Source: Dasyornis broadbenti (lineage: Eukaryota; Chordata; Aves; Passeriformes; Dasyornithidae). From it: a stretch of DNA of 64,000 nt. The translations under genes and the position numbers were made by a program. Shown here one piece after another: positions 24,931 to 37,995 of the stretch. The notes under the pieces were generated by a model. That model was not told where the DNA came from and did not search any database. It saw only the letters and a program-made list of their open reading frames with translations. The stretch's first letter is position 1. Each line of letters starts with the position of its first letter. The DNA is taken from assembly GCA_013397935.1 (NCBI GenBank), contig VZRN01011464.1, forward strand, positions 5,988,229 to 6,052,228, given 5' to 3'.

Positions 24931-26286
24931 TCTGAAGAGAACAGTCAAGATTTGGGCTACAGGAGAGGCAAGAGACATCTTAAATATGGTCTAGATTTAA
25001 TTCCTAACATCTGCACTATTTATTCTTCTTTCCCATAACTACTCCTACTGCTTGACTACTCTTTGTTGGCTCCTGGGAATGAGTAAGTTCAGAACATGAT
25101 TAAGACAGGCTGAAAGCTAGCACATGCCTGTGACATCTGCTCTGACTGGAGGAGGTGGAGACACTGAGGGCAAAAGTTAAGTTACTCTTTCACTCCATTC
25201 TTGGGAGCGCCAAGAATAAATAATAGTTCATTCTCATTCATGGGAATGCAAAATACAAGGAAAGGTAGAGCAAGCCAGAGGCTAGAGAGGCCAGCTATGC
25301 TCATAAAATATACGTGTGGAACATTTCCATAAAAAAAGATTGTTCCATGTACTGTTAGCAATGTCCAATGATTCACTTAAAGATATGCTTAAAATAAACA
25401 GATCAAATCTCGAGTTTCTGAATTTCAGTGACTATCTGACAAAGCTAATAATAAAAAAAAAAAGGCTTTATAAAAAGTTAATGTATTAATGTTGTATTTT
25501 ACCTACAGTGTATTCATGATAAATTACTAAAGACTGTAAGAAAAATAATCCACACTAAATTACTTAACAGCTATTTCCAATTTGGAGGGATTCTTTTCCC
25601 ACAAACACAAGAAACTCCCACAGCGGACACTCCCCACTATTTTCCCCACACAAATTGTATTTGGTGGACAATAAAGAGCCAGGCTTTTATAACCATATAA
25701 GATTTGTATTTCATCCTTCAGGGAACACTAGCACCATTAATATGTAAATCCTTCTCCTTTACTCAGTCAAGTTATTTACTAAAAGTATATCTTTCCATCA
25801 TATACCCAAATGCGTCCTGGACAAGATTTAACACATTTTGAAACTTTATGATTACAATGTTTCATTAGAAGTGGAAGTAAATGTATGAAATAGTTTTATC
25901 ACACATATTGTTAGACAAGTTTGTGAAGCTGTAGAAGTTCTGAAGCTTTTTTTTTGTCCCAAACAAGACAAGACAAAACCTTAGGATTTTTCATAAAATG
26001 TAATATTTCAAAATATTTCATTTTACAATTATGATTGAAATAACGAAGTCTAAAGGAATTGCTTTATTGTATTTGGAATATTTAGATAAATCCACACAGG
26101 AAAATCTTATAGCAGTTGTCAGTTTTTCCAGTGCTGCTTCTCTTTAAAGGTTAGAAGATACTAAACTCATTTGACAAACTTTTAGAAATCGTTACTATTT
26201 AACATCTCTGTTTTGGATATTCCTACTTCTATCCTAAATATGAAATATTTCTTTAAAAAATGCCACTTGTTAATATAAAACTGTAA
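24931..26286. other. Non-coding AT-rich DNA
   Basis: Nothing recognisable between the GC-rich block and the inverted CR1. Confidence 0.55.
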
Positions 26287-26602
26287 TTATAGAATCATGG
26301 AGTCACAGAATGGTTGGGGTTGGAAGGGCCCTCAAAAGTTCATCTGGTTCCAAACCCCTGTCGTGGGCATCTGACACTAGTTTAACATCTGACACTAGAC
26401 CAGGTTGCTCAGAGCTCCATTCAACCTGGCCTTGAACACTTCCAGAGATGGAGCATCCTCTGCTGCTCTGGGCTACCTCTTCCGGTGCCTCACCACTCTG
26501 ATTAAAGAATTTCTTCCTAACATCTATTCTAAATCTCTCCTCTTTTAGTTTAAAACCATCCCCCCTTGTCATATTTAAATCCACCTGTGTAAAAAGTTGC
26601 TC
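26287..26602 (-). mobile_element. CR1 LINE 3' end, inverted
   Basis: Seen: reverse-complement CR1 that starts with the 3' tail 'atagaatcatggagtcacag', then 'ggttggaagggccctcaaaa', 'agaccaggttgctcagagct', 'ttgaacacttccagagatgg', and 'tttcttcctaacatctattc', running out after 'ctgtgtaaaaagttgctc'. It is 5' truncated. A 13-bp stretch, CATCTGACACTAG, occurs twice (26368-26380 and 26386-26398) where the CR1 consensus has it once, so a small local duplication happened inside the copy. The 106-codon minus-strand open frame here is an artefact of the repeat. Confidence 0.95.
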
Positions 26603-27868
26603 AGTGGTGCAAATTTGAAACATTTGAAAGCAAATGGGAAGCAGCCTTTTCCTTGGTCCATCTTTTGCCTTTTCTCTCTGTACCCACTCCTTGCATGGCT
26701 GTGCATCGCATCCGATAGAGCCTTGCCTAACTCCCTTCAGACCTTCTCACCGAGGAGCTCCTGCAGCCCTTGCAGTCACAGCACCTTCAGCAGCAAACCT
26801 GAATGCATTCAACCTTGCAACATCCCTGCAAAGAGACGTTGTGTTGCTATTTATGCTCAGGCAACTGAGGCACAGTTGTTCTGGCATCCCCAAGCAGGGA
26901 CTACACCCAAGTCTCCCAAGCTAACACCCCAACCACTGACGTACAAAGGAACTGGAATAAATAAATCCCCTGCTGGTACTAAAGCAATCCAGGCTGGACT
27001 GCCTGCTTTTCCAGAGCAAGGGGAATGCTGACACCAATCACGCACATGTGTTGGTGGATGACGTCTGGGGTTAATATGGAATTTTGACTTCATAATGTGC
27101 ATGTTTAGTCATTTTAGCTGAAAGTGTTATGAAAGAAGACCATGCTGTATACCTGGTACACCAGCGTTTATACTACATGAGATCATCTTTCATTACAAAA
27201 TGAAACTTTTTTTTTAAGTTGTTTTAACTTCTGGACCCTTTCTAATGCATTTCTAGTTATTCCCTGTCCTTGTGTCTTGACTTGAAAATAATAATTTTCT
27301 ATTTATCCTGGTCTTAGTCATTCGATTTTTTCCTCTTCTGGCTGCTTTTGCCTTTATTTCTGAGCTAGGAAAAACTAAGTTTTAACATAATTTTCAAAGA
27401 AGAATGCAAAAACTTATGCATGTTCCTCTTTCATTAATACCCAGAAAGCATAACCAAGTCCATAAAGTGCTTATTATGCTTACCAGTAAAATTGTTCATT
27501 ATCTTAAGATTGATACAATTTTAAACACATGAATAATTTTAGTGAAGACAGTGTGCCTATCTGTTGATGAAAAGATGAATGAGACTTTTTTTTTTTTACT
27601 CTTTCAGAAGTAGAATCTGAATATTTACACTTCCTGAAATCTAATTTTTCCTAACTAACCCCTAACTGTGAAATTGAAATACATTGTAAAGAAAAGTCAA
27701 GCAAAATGTTATTTTTGGGGAAAAAAACACACTAGGATGTACAGGTATGTCAAAACCAGGACTCTGTTACTTTAATAATGCAAGAAAACATAGATGAATA
27801 GCCCAGTAAAGTGATATTCAAACCAACAGTGTTATTTACCTGGTAATGTAAAAAATATGTGGTAATAT
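26603..27868. other. GC-rich block, then AT-rich DNA
   Basis: About 26640-27040 is GC-richer and contains the MIR-like remnant. The 144-codon frame at 26597-27031 starts within CR1-adjacent sequence and crosses that remnant, so it is not a gene. The rest is AT-rich and empty as far as I can see. Confidence 0.55.
26811..26940 (-). mobile_element. Ancient MIR-like SINE remnant
   Basis: Seen on the plus strand, in the order expected for a reversed MIR: 'ccttgcaacatccctgcaaa' (MIR: acaacaaccctgtgaggta), 'ttgctatttatg' (tactattattatcccc), 'gcaactgaggcacag' (gaaactgaggcacagagag), then 'gcagggactacacccaagtc' and 'cccaaccactgac' (gggattcgaacccaggtc... taaccactg). Known: MIRs are tRNA-derived SINEs that were active in early amniotes, and only sparse relics survive in birds. 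It lies directly beyond the 5' edge of an inverted CR1. The collinear order of five blocks is what persuades me. Divergence is high, so alignment to the consensus is needed to fix its limits. Confidence 0.5.
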
Positions 27869-27902
27869 AAAAGAAAAAAAAAAGAAAAAAAAAAAAAAAA
27901 AA
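27869..27902 (+). repeat. A-rich tract
   Basis: Poly(A) interrupted by single G bases, with a final uninterrupted run of 18 A. Confidence 0.95.
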
Positions 27903-29689
27903 CAGTGGAGGTTTTCTTTTCATAAGTGACACATCAACCTTAAAAACGAAGGCGCTTGCATGTTCTAGAAGCAGCCGTCTTACCTTAGTTCATGCAGCAG
28001 TTCCCATGATGTGATTGTGAAAAGTCCCTTGATGTTTTTGCAAGACTTGGTTTGTTAAGCCAAGTGTCCTGGACAAATGCCACTACATCTGGGGCTATAA
28101 TGAGAATATTTTTCTGCTGGTGCTCCAGTGATTCCAAGAATGAATTTTCATTTGTTTGTTCATGTTCACTGCATGTTCAGTTAATCCAAACATTAAGCAG
28201 TAAAGCTTCAGCTCAACTAGAGTCAATGTCTTAGAAATCAGCTCAAAGATGTAACAACCAAAACTTACTGAATTACTGTTCTAGAACATGTATTGTCCTT
28301 CAGTGTTCCAGGATAAAATCTGTCCTGCTGAACAGAAGAATGCTACATGATTTATAGGGTTAAAAAACTGAGGATAACCATAATTGAAAATATTCACTGT
28401 AAAATTACCAAATAAACAAATTGCAGTGAAATGAACAAGAACACAGTACATTGAAGCATGTGAGAACAGGAAAAGGAACAAGAGCTGGGTGAGTTTACTT
28501 TTCCTATCAAGTTGCACAGCTCAGCTAATGGAAATATTGCACCTGCTTAAAATCTGATTTTTTCTTGAATTAAGTAAACAATCTTCTAAATATTCTAAAT
28601 TTTCATGTAGTTTATCAGTCCCTATAGCATTTGGAATTATGCTTACCTGAATATTTCCTATTTTGTAAATAAATGTATTTTAGGTCCCATGAGAAGCAAT
28701 TTTTTTTAAGTGCCAACCCCATACTTTCAAAGGAAAAGATTGAAACTTCAGTTAATAAACTCCAAAGATTGTCATAATCCAGACAAATCTTTAGCCATTT
28801 AACTTTTATAAAATACACCAAAGACAGAAAAAATCTTAAGCAACCATCCTACAGAAAGCATTGCTACTATTTTTTTTTTTCAGTATTATCTTTGGACTTA
28901 TTTTGAAAATATAAAACATGAAAACTAAAAAGTATAGGCTAACAAAATTTTTTTTCTCTTCCTCACTTGCTGCCCCACTTTGCCAGTTCACTCAGGAAAT
29001 GAAGAAATACTGAAAGAAGAAACATCAGAGATGGTCACCAAATTTTTAATATTTCTTTCTTGTAAATCTACACATATATCTGTCTTTCTAAAATCTTGTT
29101 GTCCCTTAAGGTAACCTAAGCAGTCTGATTTCATCTGACATCTTAGAGTGTGGTAATATGTTCCCACAGTAGTTTCAAAAGGAAGAGTTTCTTTACCCAA
29201 GTTCACTATGCAGATCTTTCAATACCGCTCCTGTCGTTACATTCCAGGATGCATATTCTTGCAGCAAATATCTCAAATGAACAATTCAGTAAGCTACATT
29301 TATAAGAGTAATGAGATCTAAAACTGCTGTGGCTTGTGCCATTCACTAATGAAAATCACAGTTAAAAGAATGGTTAAATTCAGCTTCAAAAGTTTTTAGC
29401 CTTTTATGAATGCTGTTCCTTTGCAAAAATTTTCTTAAAATTGTCCTATAAAATATTCAGGATATAGAATGTGAAATATGGTAAACATCAGTACCAGAGA
29501 TCCATGTCTGTTTTTTCTAATATAGAGCAGAACTTTTAATTTCGAAAGATGATGTGGTTTCAGTTGCAGCCACTACATTGGTTTATTTGAGCCAAATTTT
29601 TTTTTTTTTTAACTTTTTGGCTTGCTTCACTAAAGTCTAGTCCCTCAGCTCTCAGGACTGACCTTCATAAACAGCCTTATCTCTGTAAC

Positions 29690-29920
29690 AGGCCAACCCA
29701 CAAGCTTGGATACATTTATTGGAAATCTGTGCAGCTTTGGATGTGACATGAACTTTGCTTTCTAGGCTGATGTTAATGGCAACATGAAAAAAGCTGAAAT
29801 CGGTATTTCAGCTGATGAAATGAGGGTCCTTTACAGCAAAGTTGTCTTCATCTCTAAAGATTTCATGCTGTGCAAATAAATTGTTAATGAGCCTTAAAAT
29901 GTCAAGAATTTTGTAATTTG
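29690..29920. promoter_or_regulatory. Candidate conserved non-coding element
   Basis: Unique sequence of mixed composition containing the 9-bp hairpin at 29792, 'ctgtgcaaataaattgttaa' (Forkhead/POU-like) and repeated GATGAAAT/CTGATG words. The enhancer reading is inference only. Confidence 0.15.
29792..29813. repeat. 9-bp inverted repeat, 4-nt loop
   Basis: AGCTGAAAT, loop CGGT, ATTTCAGCT. It sits inside a stretch that looks like a conserved non-coding element (29690-29920). Confidence 0.85.
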
Positions 29921-30784
29921 AAGTGCAGTTTAAAGGGAGGAAAGAAAAAAACTCCCTCCTGAAGGAGAGATTTCTTAAATACACAAGGTTAAATCTTAAA
30001 ATTTTGATTTTTCCCTGTTCAGAAAAGTCTCAGATGGGCTTTAGAAACTATAAGCATACAATCTGTAAGTGATGATGAGAACACAAATGTGCTTAATCTT
30101 AAATAGTTAAAAGCTCTATTTTCATCTCTTTCCAGAAGATGGTAGCATACTCTTAAAGACTTTTGCATAACTAAACCAGTTTTCTAGAGTGGGAGTGCTA
30201 AAACTAAAAGAAAAAAGTAGTTTAAAAAGTTGCACTTAAAAAGTTTAAATTGCAAAGAGGGTCATTTTGGTCTGTGCTTTAATGATTAAATTTGGATCTT
30301 GTTTTGCCAACATCAAAATATTATTGAATAAATGGATTACAGGAATATTGCATAAAAGGCGGCAGAATATGTTTTTGATTCGGAACACATTTAAATAAAT
30401 ATGTAATACATTGTCATGCAGAAAGCAAGCACAAGAGGACTACAGGTTTCATAGCAGATAAAATATCAACAACTGCTATTTTAAACAAGTAAATAAACAA
30501 ATAGGATATAAAATCAATTAATGTTGCTGTGTCAAATATGTATTACAAATATGGAAGTACATCTGTGACCAAATACTCCCAGTGCCCACAGCTGTAATAT
30601 TTCTGGGAAGGAAATATTGCTTGATTTACTAAATTAAAGTTCTTAAGAATCTTCACTGTATTTTCTGTAACTGACTGTAAATTGTGGACCGTTCCTTGCC
30701 CTTATCCACACAGAGGCTTTCAGACTTGTGAAATCAAACCAAATCAAACCGCTCCAAACTGAACCAAGAACAAACAAAAAAAAA

Positions 30785-30799
30785 CCACACACACACACA
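30785..30799 (+). repeat. (CA)n
   Basis: A short, perfect CA run of about seven units. Confidence 0.9.
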
Positions 30800-31307
30800 G
30801 CCCCCGCAAAGTTTCTGGTACCAAATTTCAAGTATTACTCTTTAGGTATCTCTATGTTTGATTTAATTATCCACTGTCTGAATCAAGTAAGTGATATTTA
30901 ATTAAATTCAACCACCTAAAGAAACATCCAGTCCAACCGAGAATTTGAGATTTTTTTCTTTTTTGGTACTTTTCACCTATAGTTAATCACTCACAGTTAA
31001 ACTGTCTGGGCCATAAATCAAAATCAAGGAGTTCTGTTTCCAGTTTCTAACTGTATGGGGGGGTTCATACCTTTCTAGCTTATAACAAGAGCCAAATGAT
31101 GTTCAGTATTTCTTTCCTTGAAAGTATGCAGGCACTTTAATTAAGCAATGGTCACATTAAGTACCTCGGAAAAACGCATCTTTCGATTAAGGGATTTCTT
31201 CAGCCACTGAAATAATTTTCTTCCATTTTCTTAATTAGTATACATGCTTTATAAGCCGTTTAAAACTTTGAACATGAAAATATTTAAACTGTGTTCCTGG
31301 AAAGTAG

Positions 31308-31655
31308 TCAGATAATTGATGAGAGTGCTGAATCCTTGGTCAACTGTCTGTCCTTCTGGGATCTGGTTGGGAACTCCTGCTTCTGTAGGTGGCAGCACAT
31401 TGACAGCTTCTCTCTGGGCTCTGACAAATCATTCTGAAACCGTTTCATGCGCTCTCCTGTGATCTTTCTGCAAATGTTTTGACAACAACGCCATAAATCA
31501 CACACCAAGGAGTTGCAAGGGTTATTGCCTTGATAAATTCTAACACCCAAAATGAAGGGAGAACCCTTCAGTCCTGGAAAAGTGTCCATAAAATACTGAT
31601 CTGCAAATCTTTGGATATTAAGGTCACTGAATTCCTCTGATTCCCATAATAACAA
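31308..31655 (-). other. Overlapping open frames, unidentified
   Basis: Seen: a 115-codon minus-strand frame (31308-31655). In its downstream third a second minus-strand frame is also open and reads more naturally, including EAVNVLPPTEAGVPNQI and GFSTLINYLTTFQ (about 31330-31440), directly after a TGA. This could be a frameshifted relic of a coding exon or of a transposon protein, or simply chance. No family is recognised, and no splice site or neighbour supports it. Confidence 0.15.
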
Positions 31656-32404
31656 GCCTTAGATCTAGAGTAAAAAATGAAAGCCAAGATTTTTTTTTTA
31701 AAATAAATAAATTTTCCTTTCAAGCTACTCAAATGTTACCAATAATACTGCTAAGCTTTCAACATTTTTCTCTCTTTGTCACAGATTTAAACAGATTTTA
31801 AACTAAAATACCTAAATTTTAATTAGAATTTGCTTTGGATTTATTGTAATTGCCTTTCCACCATTTGTTGGGGCATCTACCATGAGTAGTTGCCTCAAAT
31901 CCACACAAAAACCTCGCCACAAAATACAGGCTAAAGCAGATCTTTCTCCTTTTGAAAAACCACAAAACTGAGCTATCCATCTCTCTAACCAAAGCTTCTT
32001 CATTGCAGCAAATTGCAAACTCAATGATGTTTGCTTAGAGTGACCCTGTGAATCACCATGGTTTGATTGCCTGCATTTTTCCAGATGTGACTTAACTTTT
32101 ACATTCTTTCTAATGTAAAGTCCTCCAACTAGATGCCTCTGGATGCTGCAAAATATATGTGGAAATTAACCCCAGCCACTAATAGATCTTCTACAGGCCT
32201 GGTGGTGTCAATGAATGGTTTAATCTTGTGTTTTAAAAATGTTAACTCCCTGTAAATGCGGTTTATCTGGAAAGCACCACATTTGTCTAATAAGTGTGTC
32301 ATGTTACTTTCCAAATACAGGACAGAAATATTTATAGAAGATAACTGCAACACTGAAGATGACTGTCATTTCCATTCAGTAACAAGCCATTACTGTACTA
32401 CATT

Positions 32405-32785
32405 TTAAAAATCATTTTCTTTTGTCATACTTGTACTTTTTTTCTTTTGCTTTCTATTTCTCTCTTACTTCTTCCTATTTAGCTTTTATTTTTAATTCTT
32501 TCTCTGTCTCTTATACTCAGTTTTCTTTGTTGTCTCCTTTTCTTCTCATTTTTTCTTTCACTTTTTTCCATTCTTCTCTTACATTTCCATCTTTCTTTCC
32601 TTCTCTCACTCTTTTGTCTCACCCTTTCTTCCTGCTTTCTCTCTTTACTTTCCAGTTTACATGTATCAGACTATCTATTTCCTTCCAGAGTTCTTTTACA
32701 CATTCTCTTTCCATTTCCAACCACTATATTTACTCTTCCAGGGAATCAAATGGGTTTGTTTTCTTTTTTTTTTTTTTTGCTTTTT
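32405..32785. repeat. Long polypyrimidine (T/C) tract
   Basis: Nearly 380 bp that is overwhelmingly T and C on the plus strand (tttctttcttcc-type words), ending in a 15-base T run near 32766-32780. The 131-codon open frame over it (32422-32817) is Phe/Ser/Leu low complexity and not a protein gene. Long homopurine-homopyrimidine DNA can form triplex (H-DNA), but the mirror symmetry here is only partial. Confidence 0.85.
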
Positions 32786-35700
32786 ACTTTGTTAGCAATG
32801 GCTTTTCAGCCATGTAAGAAACTTTTACTTTTTATATCACAAAAATTCTTTCAGTCCACTCCGTCTTTCCTTTTCTTCAGAATAAATGACCTACTGATTA
32901 CATGTTATCAGATAGGGTTTCTTACACTGACTGTAACAAGGTAATGATATCAAGTCCCTTGGCAGACATAATCTTCCAAAGTTTATTAACTGCATCTTGT
33001 ATAATAAGGCCTAAAATATTGTTTCTTCATGCTGGGTGCATTATCTTTTGTATTATAAAGTTAATATCTACTTTTTTTCAACTCATTATTGGCACTTTAA
33101 GTATTCAGCAGATTTTCATTTTATCATTGTAAAGAAGTGTCTAAGAAGCCAGCCTGAGCTTTTCTTTGTAGCAGACTCTCCCTGCCCACCTTCTTAGAGC
33201 CTGTTAATTATGACCTACTGATCTGCACACATTGGAGAAGGTGTCTATCACATTTGACCCTTTAATATTGCTTTTGTTCTTCTGGTGATCCACTGCATTA
33301 TTATTTTATAATATGAAGTATTACTTCTGAGTCTTTGATTTTATAAGCTTTCTGGTTCCTTTTTTCTCCTTCTCTCTGTCACGTGTATGCCATCTTCTTC
33401 AGCCTGATTCTTTCAGACCCACTGCTGACAATCTTTTCAGGAATATTCCTGGCTATTTTATTTTTGTGCTCCAGGAAATGTTCCCTAATGTTTCTGCCTG
33501 GGTGACACAAACCTGGTGCATGCTGCAATGTCAGTGCCATGGAAGCAGGATCCCACTCCATGCTGCTGGGCTGAGCAGACAGCTCAGACATGCCAAGCAG
33601 CAGCTACAAGACAAAGGCTGTAGCACTGAAGCCGCCATAGACTAGTTCAGAGAGGGTTTCAGTAACATTTCATCAGAAATAAGTACTCAAATAATGGGTT
33701 AGAGGGGAATGAAAAACTGAATTAGCAACGTCTTTAAACACTTGGGATATCTGTAACTGTAGGGATATGCGTGAGAGACATTTATTTCAATATTGTGTCA
33801 CTGAACAATGAAATTAAAGGATTTAGACAGTTCCCATCTGTTATGTCTGGTCTGCAAGTGTCCTGACACTCTGAGATCCTTATGGCAGAGGCTTCTTAAT
33901 TTGATTTCCTGGCTTAGTGTGTTAATTACTTATCTGGCTATCTCACTCCAGGTTGTATTATTTTTAGAATTTGGACAGGTCATAACAAAGTGAAAGTCAT
34001 TCTTGAAATAGTGTATCTCAAGGAAATAACCAGAAATAGATACCGTACAGAAAGAATAAACCTGGTTATTTTATAAGGGATTGGGCCTGATCCAGTTACA
34101 CTGAACTGTTCTGATTCTCTCTGTGTCACTTCACTTTTCTCACTGGATGATTGTAAAGGCATTTCAGTGGTTTTTGTGAAAAGTACTCCACTGTAAAAAA
34201 TAAGAAAAAAAATTACTTGGAAGAAATAGATGCAAACCTGTGTTTCATGTACCCACACTTATTAAGCACTGAACCCTTAGGGTTACCAAACTCTTCACTC
34301 TTTAGTGTTTTCTAAACTTTTTAGGTGCTCACAAGTCTCCTAGATCAGGCCTGCCTTAGGCTAAACTGCTACGGGAGAACTTCCAGCTGGGAAAAATCAT
34401 TAAAGTTCCCAGATTGACCAGGTACAAGAGATAGAGAGACAAAGAGTAGAGTTTCCTAATTTTTTCATCATTTACTAAGACATTAATACTTCTTCAAAAT
34501 CTCTCCTTAAAACTTTCCACTTCAACCACCATCCCGCAGCTAAATATGCTTGAAGATGTGGTGAATCCCAAACACCAGAGTATCCAGGCAGTTTATCAAT
34601 CTTCTTGTTTATTAGATTATTTGAAAAAAAAGACAAGTGGAGCAACTGGTGTCTTAGGTTATTCCAGTAAGACAAGAACAAACATGCTTTAATTCTTTCA
34701 AAGAACAAGTATGGAAACTCAAGCCTGAAAATGGATGCGTACCTGAAATACGTGCATTAGCTGTGACAAGGCACAGGAAAATATATAACTCTGCATTAGA
34801 ATTTACTGTCATATAGATTGGTTGGTTCCTGTAAGATACACGTGTTTGGGTCAGGCAGGTTCTACTTTTTTGTACACTGGTAAATTCTTAGCTCCAACAC
34901 CACTCTTTATATTAGTGAAGCTACCAAAAAGTATAAGAAAGATGCAGGTGATCCATCTGTAAAGCTAAAATAAGAAAAGTGCTACAGAAGCAATGAAAAT
35001 TCAGGTAACGAGCCAGGTAAAAGAACTATAACAGACTAACCATATTTCTGTACATGCACAGACACAGCATGTGTCGATCCCACTCTTGCAGGATAAGCAA
35101 TCTCTTTAGAGTGTTTCATTAAAATGCTTTGTTGCCTGCAAAAGAATCTATCATTATCTCTTGATTCTTAAGTAGAAAGGCAGCTGATGAGAAGATTCAG
35201 AACCAATTTCAAATCTACTTATAATAGGATATTAGTATTCTGTGACATAGTAATATAAGTAATAGCAAGTAGGTGGGTGTGATGCCAAGCAGAACTTGGA
35301 GAAAAGTACATAAAAGTAGAATATAGCCATCCATACAGAAATTTGGCAAGGATACTGATGTCAAGCTTCAAATTCTTGCAAAATGGGAATATCATCATTA
35401 ATGTAAAAACTGTTCCTGGTTTCTATCCTATCCAAGGCAGAAAAGTCTCTAAGATAACATATCCTTCCTCTTACTGGCTTAGTTTCAAGCTATAGAAATA
35501 TAATTTTTAAATTGTCTTCCAGCACAGTTATAGCAATCCAGAGAGCTTGCTCCAGATTGTTCTCACTTAATTTTAGGCAACACGCTTAGCATCTAAATTA
35601 GGAATATAGTTATCACAGACGTTCTACATAATATATGTTGTAGAATAAACATCCACATAGAGAAATTTCAGATGACAGAAATATAATACGGTATTATTTT

Positions 35701-37304
35701 GAAAGTTTTCTTCCCCCTAAGCATCACTTTTAAGTCTGTAATTCAGTGAAGCAGATACATCCTTTCAAAATATCTTTATTTTTATTTTACAAAATCTTAG
35801 TCAAACTATTGTAAGGTCACAGTCAAACCATGACCTTATATCAGCAAGTGCTCTCTTGATATTAAATTCAAATTAAGATATTTCACTTTCTGGTTTATTT
35901 ACAAATGTTTAACAGAATGGACTTGCTCTCACGAAAAAAGAAAAGTTTCTAATCTGTTTTGAATTAATTTTCGTACACCCACTGATTGATATAGAAAAAG
36001 TCTGACACTTTGAAGGGAAATCAAGCACTGATTGTATCAGTGCAACCACAGACACAGTGCTAATAGCAGAACGGTAGGTTTTGGAATCAAATACACAAGT
36101 ACAGTTTTTCTTGCTGGGTAGCTTGGTTCTCAGCTCACTCAATGGTCACTTCAATCAGTGGCTGTAAGTGGAATAATATCATGATTTGATCAAAATGCAT
36201 CCTGCTGGAAAGCCTAAGCAGTTGCCAGAGAAAGAGTGAGAACCAATTATTTGTGTTGTCTGGAAAAAAAGAGGTTGTAGAGTAAGAACCAAAAAACTCC
36301 AGAAGATTTAATGCCAAGTTTTTTGAGTTTATTATGTTGTTCCATTAGTTTCTAAGATGACAGGATTTTCTGCACACATAGTATCCTAGTATTTCATTTT
36401 TTGGTTTCCAGAGTAATAGAGACCTATCTTACCCAATAAAAAATGTGTGTCACTATTATTTCTCATAGTAAAATAAGTGAAATGAATAAGTAAATATTTA
36501 TCCAAACACCTCCAAGGAGGAAAATGGCTCTAACTTGTATAATATATATTAATTTTTATGCCAGATTACAAACAGGAGGTTCATAAGTGACATTTTAAAG
36601 AACAAAAAAATAATTACTGTTATGAGTATTTCCACTTCAACAGCCATTAAATCCCTTGTAAAAATACATATCTATATAACTCAAAAATTTGCATGAACAC
36701 ATGTCAAATCATTCTCAGTCTATCATTTGACATTAAAAATTAGTAAATATCTATTATTACTGTTTATATTTAAAATGACATCCATGTAGCTATCTATAAT
36801 GAAAGTTAGATAACCTTTAATCAGAACTGATAAATTCACACATGCAGCTTTTGATTCCAAATCCCCATGATTTGAAAACAAAGAAGTCAATAGGCATCTA
36901 TCTGAAGCTGGACTTCTGATATCAGAGAGTAGTGAGTAGTGTTCATTAGTAAATATTGATAAGCAGGGGAAACTTGTAAGTTTTTCACATAATAACACTT
37001 TGCTGGTTGTGTCCTCTGATGTATTACTGCTTCTCTTTTTCTCGTGTGTTATAATCTGCTAATGGCAAACATCTGTAAATTATTAAACATTGTTTATTAG
37101 TCTAGCATATTTTATTTCTACTGTTGCACTCAGAATCTTGTTTATGGGAAAAGAGGAAACTTGACTCATATACAAATCAGATAATTTATTGTTAGCATAA
37201 TTGAAATCTCAGGAGTCTATTCAAGAATCACTATGTGCCCAGATAAAATTAGTGTACCAAGAGAAAAAGAAAACTAAGGAATTAATACTTCTATAGTGAA
37301 AAAG
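32786..37304. other. Non-coding AT-rich DNA
   Basis: Unique-looking. A slightly GC-richer patch at about 33480-33640 matches nothing I know. No gene seen. Confidence 0.55.
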
Positions 37305-37334
37305 TATAATAATAATAAAAATAATAATAAAATA
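37305..37334 (+). repeat. (AAT)n
   Basis: AAT units interrupted by one AAAA block. Confidence 0.9.
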
Positions 37335-37995
37335 GTTTGAATTCTTATATAGACACTTCTTCATTTCCATCCCTTTTCCTGGTGGTGGACTCACGTACCC
37401 TTTCTCCTCCAAATCCCAGGTCTGTGGCTGAGTCTGGCGCAGCGGTGATGCCATGGTGAGTTGCCCAGAGTTTCCACTGGCAGGAAGATGATGTGTGTGT
37501 CAATTGTTTATTCTCTGTCACTCTGTGATTCACGTGGGCAGTTTGCTACAAGTCTTCCCATTCTACATTGCTCTGTAACTCCATGTTACATCTGAATTTA
37601 TGGAATGTGTTGAATTTTGCAGTTGTTGCATGGTTCTTTTATTCTCTTTGTTACCCCTAAGAGAAACTTTGGCCAGTTACAGGTTGGTATTTCTTCCACT
37701 GACCACTGCTGAGTTGTTTTCAGTCATCTCTGGTACCCATCTCTTCTCACCCCAGCCCTGAGCTCCTCTGCTCTGCATCCTGCCCCTCTGCCTCTCAAGA
37801 TCTCTGATATTATGACAGGACTGAATGTCTCTGCATGACATCATCGTGTTAACATTGAAAATATCTCATTCTGCACAAAAGAATTACTCGTCAGTACAAC
37901 ATCCATAAAACTAGGATTGCACCATCACCATGGTTTAACCCCAAAAGGTAGTGATAAGAAAAGGTGAACCAAACGAGCCATAGCCACCTGATCAG
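37335..37995. other. Non-coding DNA
   Basis: GC is a little higher at 37370-37450 and 37680-37800. 'ccatggtttaacccc' at about 37930-37944 resembles the opening of a common avian LTR, but similarity stops after about 15 bases. Confidence 0.45.

Larger units (their letters stand above)
27903..32404. other. Non-coding AT-rich DNA
   Basis: Contains the candidate element at 29690, the CA run at 30785, a G run near 31057 and the ambiguous open frames at 31308. No gene seen. Confidence 0.55.

Noticed and set aside
26597..27031. 144-codon plus-strand open frame
   Set aside because: Starts at the edge of a CR1 and runs through a MIR-like relic; a composition effect of GC-rich repeat DNA.
32422..32817. 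131-codon plus-strand open frame
   Set aside because: Phe/Ser/Leu low complexity from the polypyrimidine tract.
37930..37995. Possible start of an avian LTR ('atggtttaacccc')
   Set aside because: Similarity ends after about 15 bases; no second LTR or primer-binding site seen.
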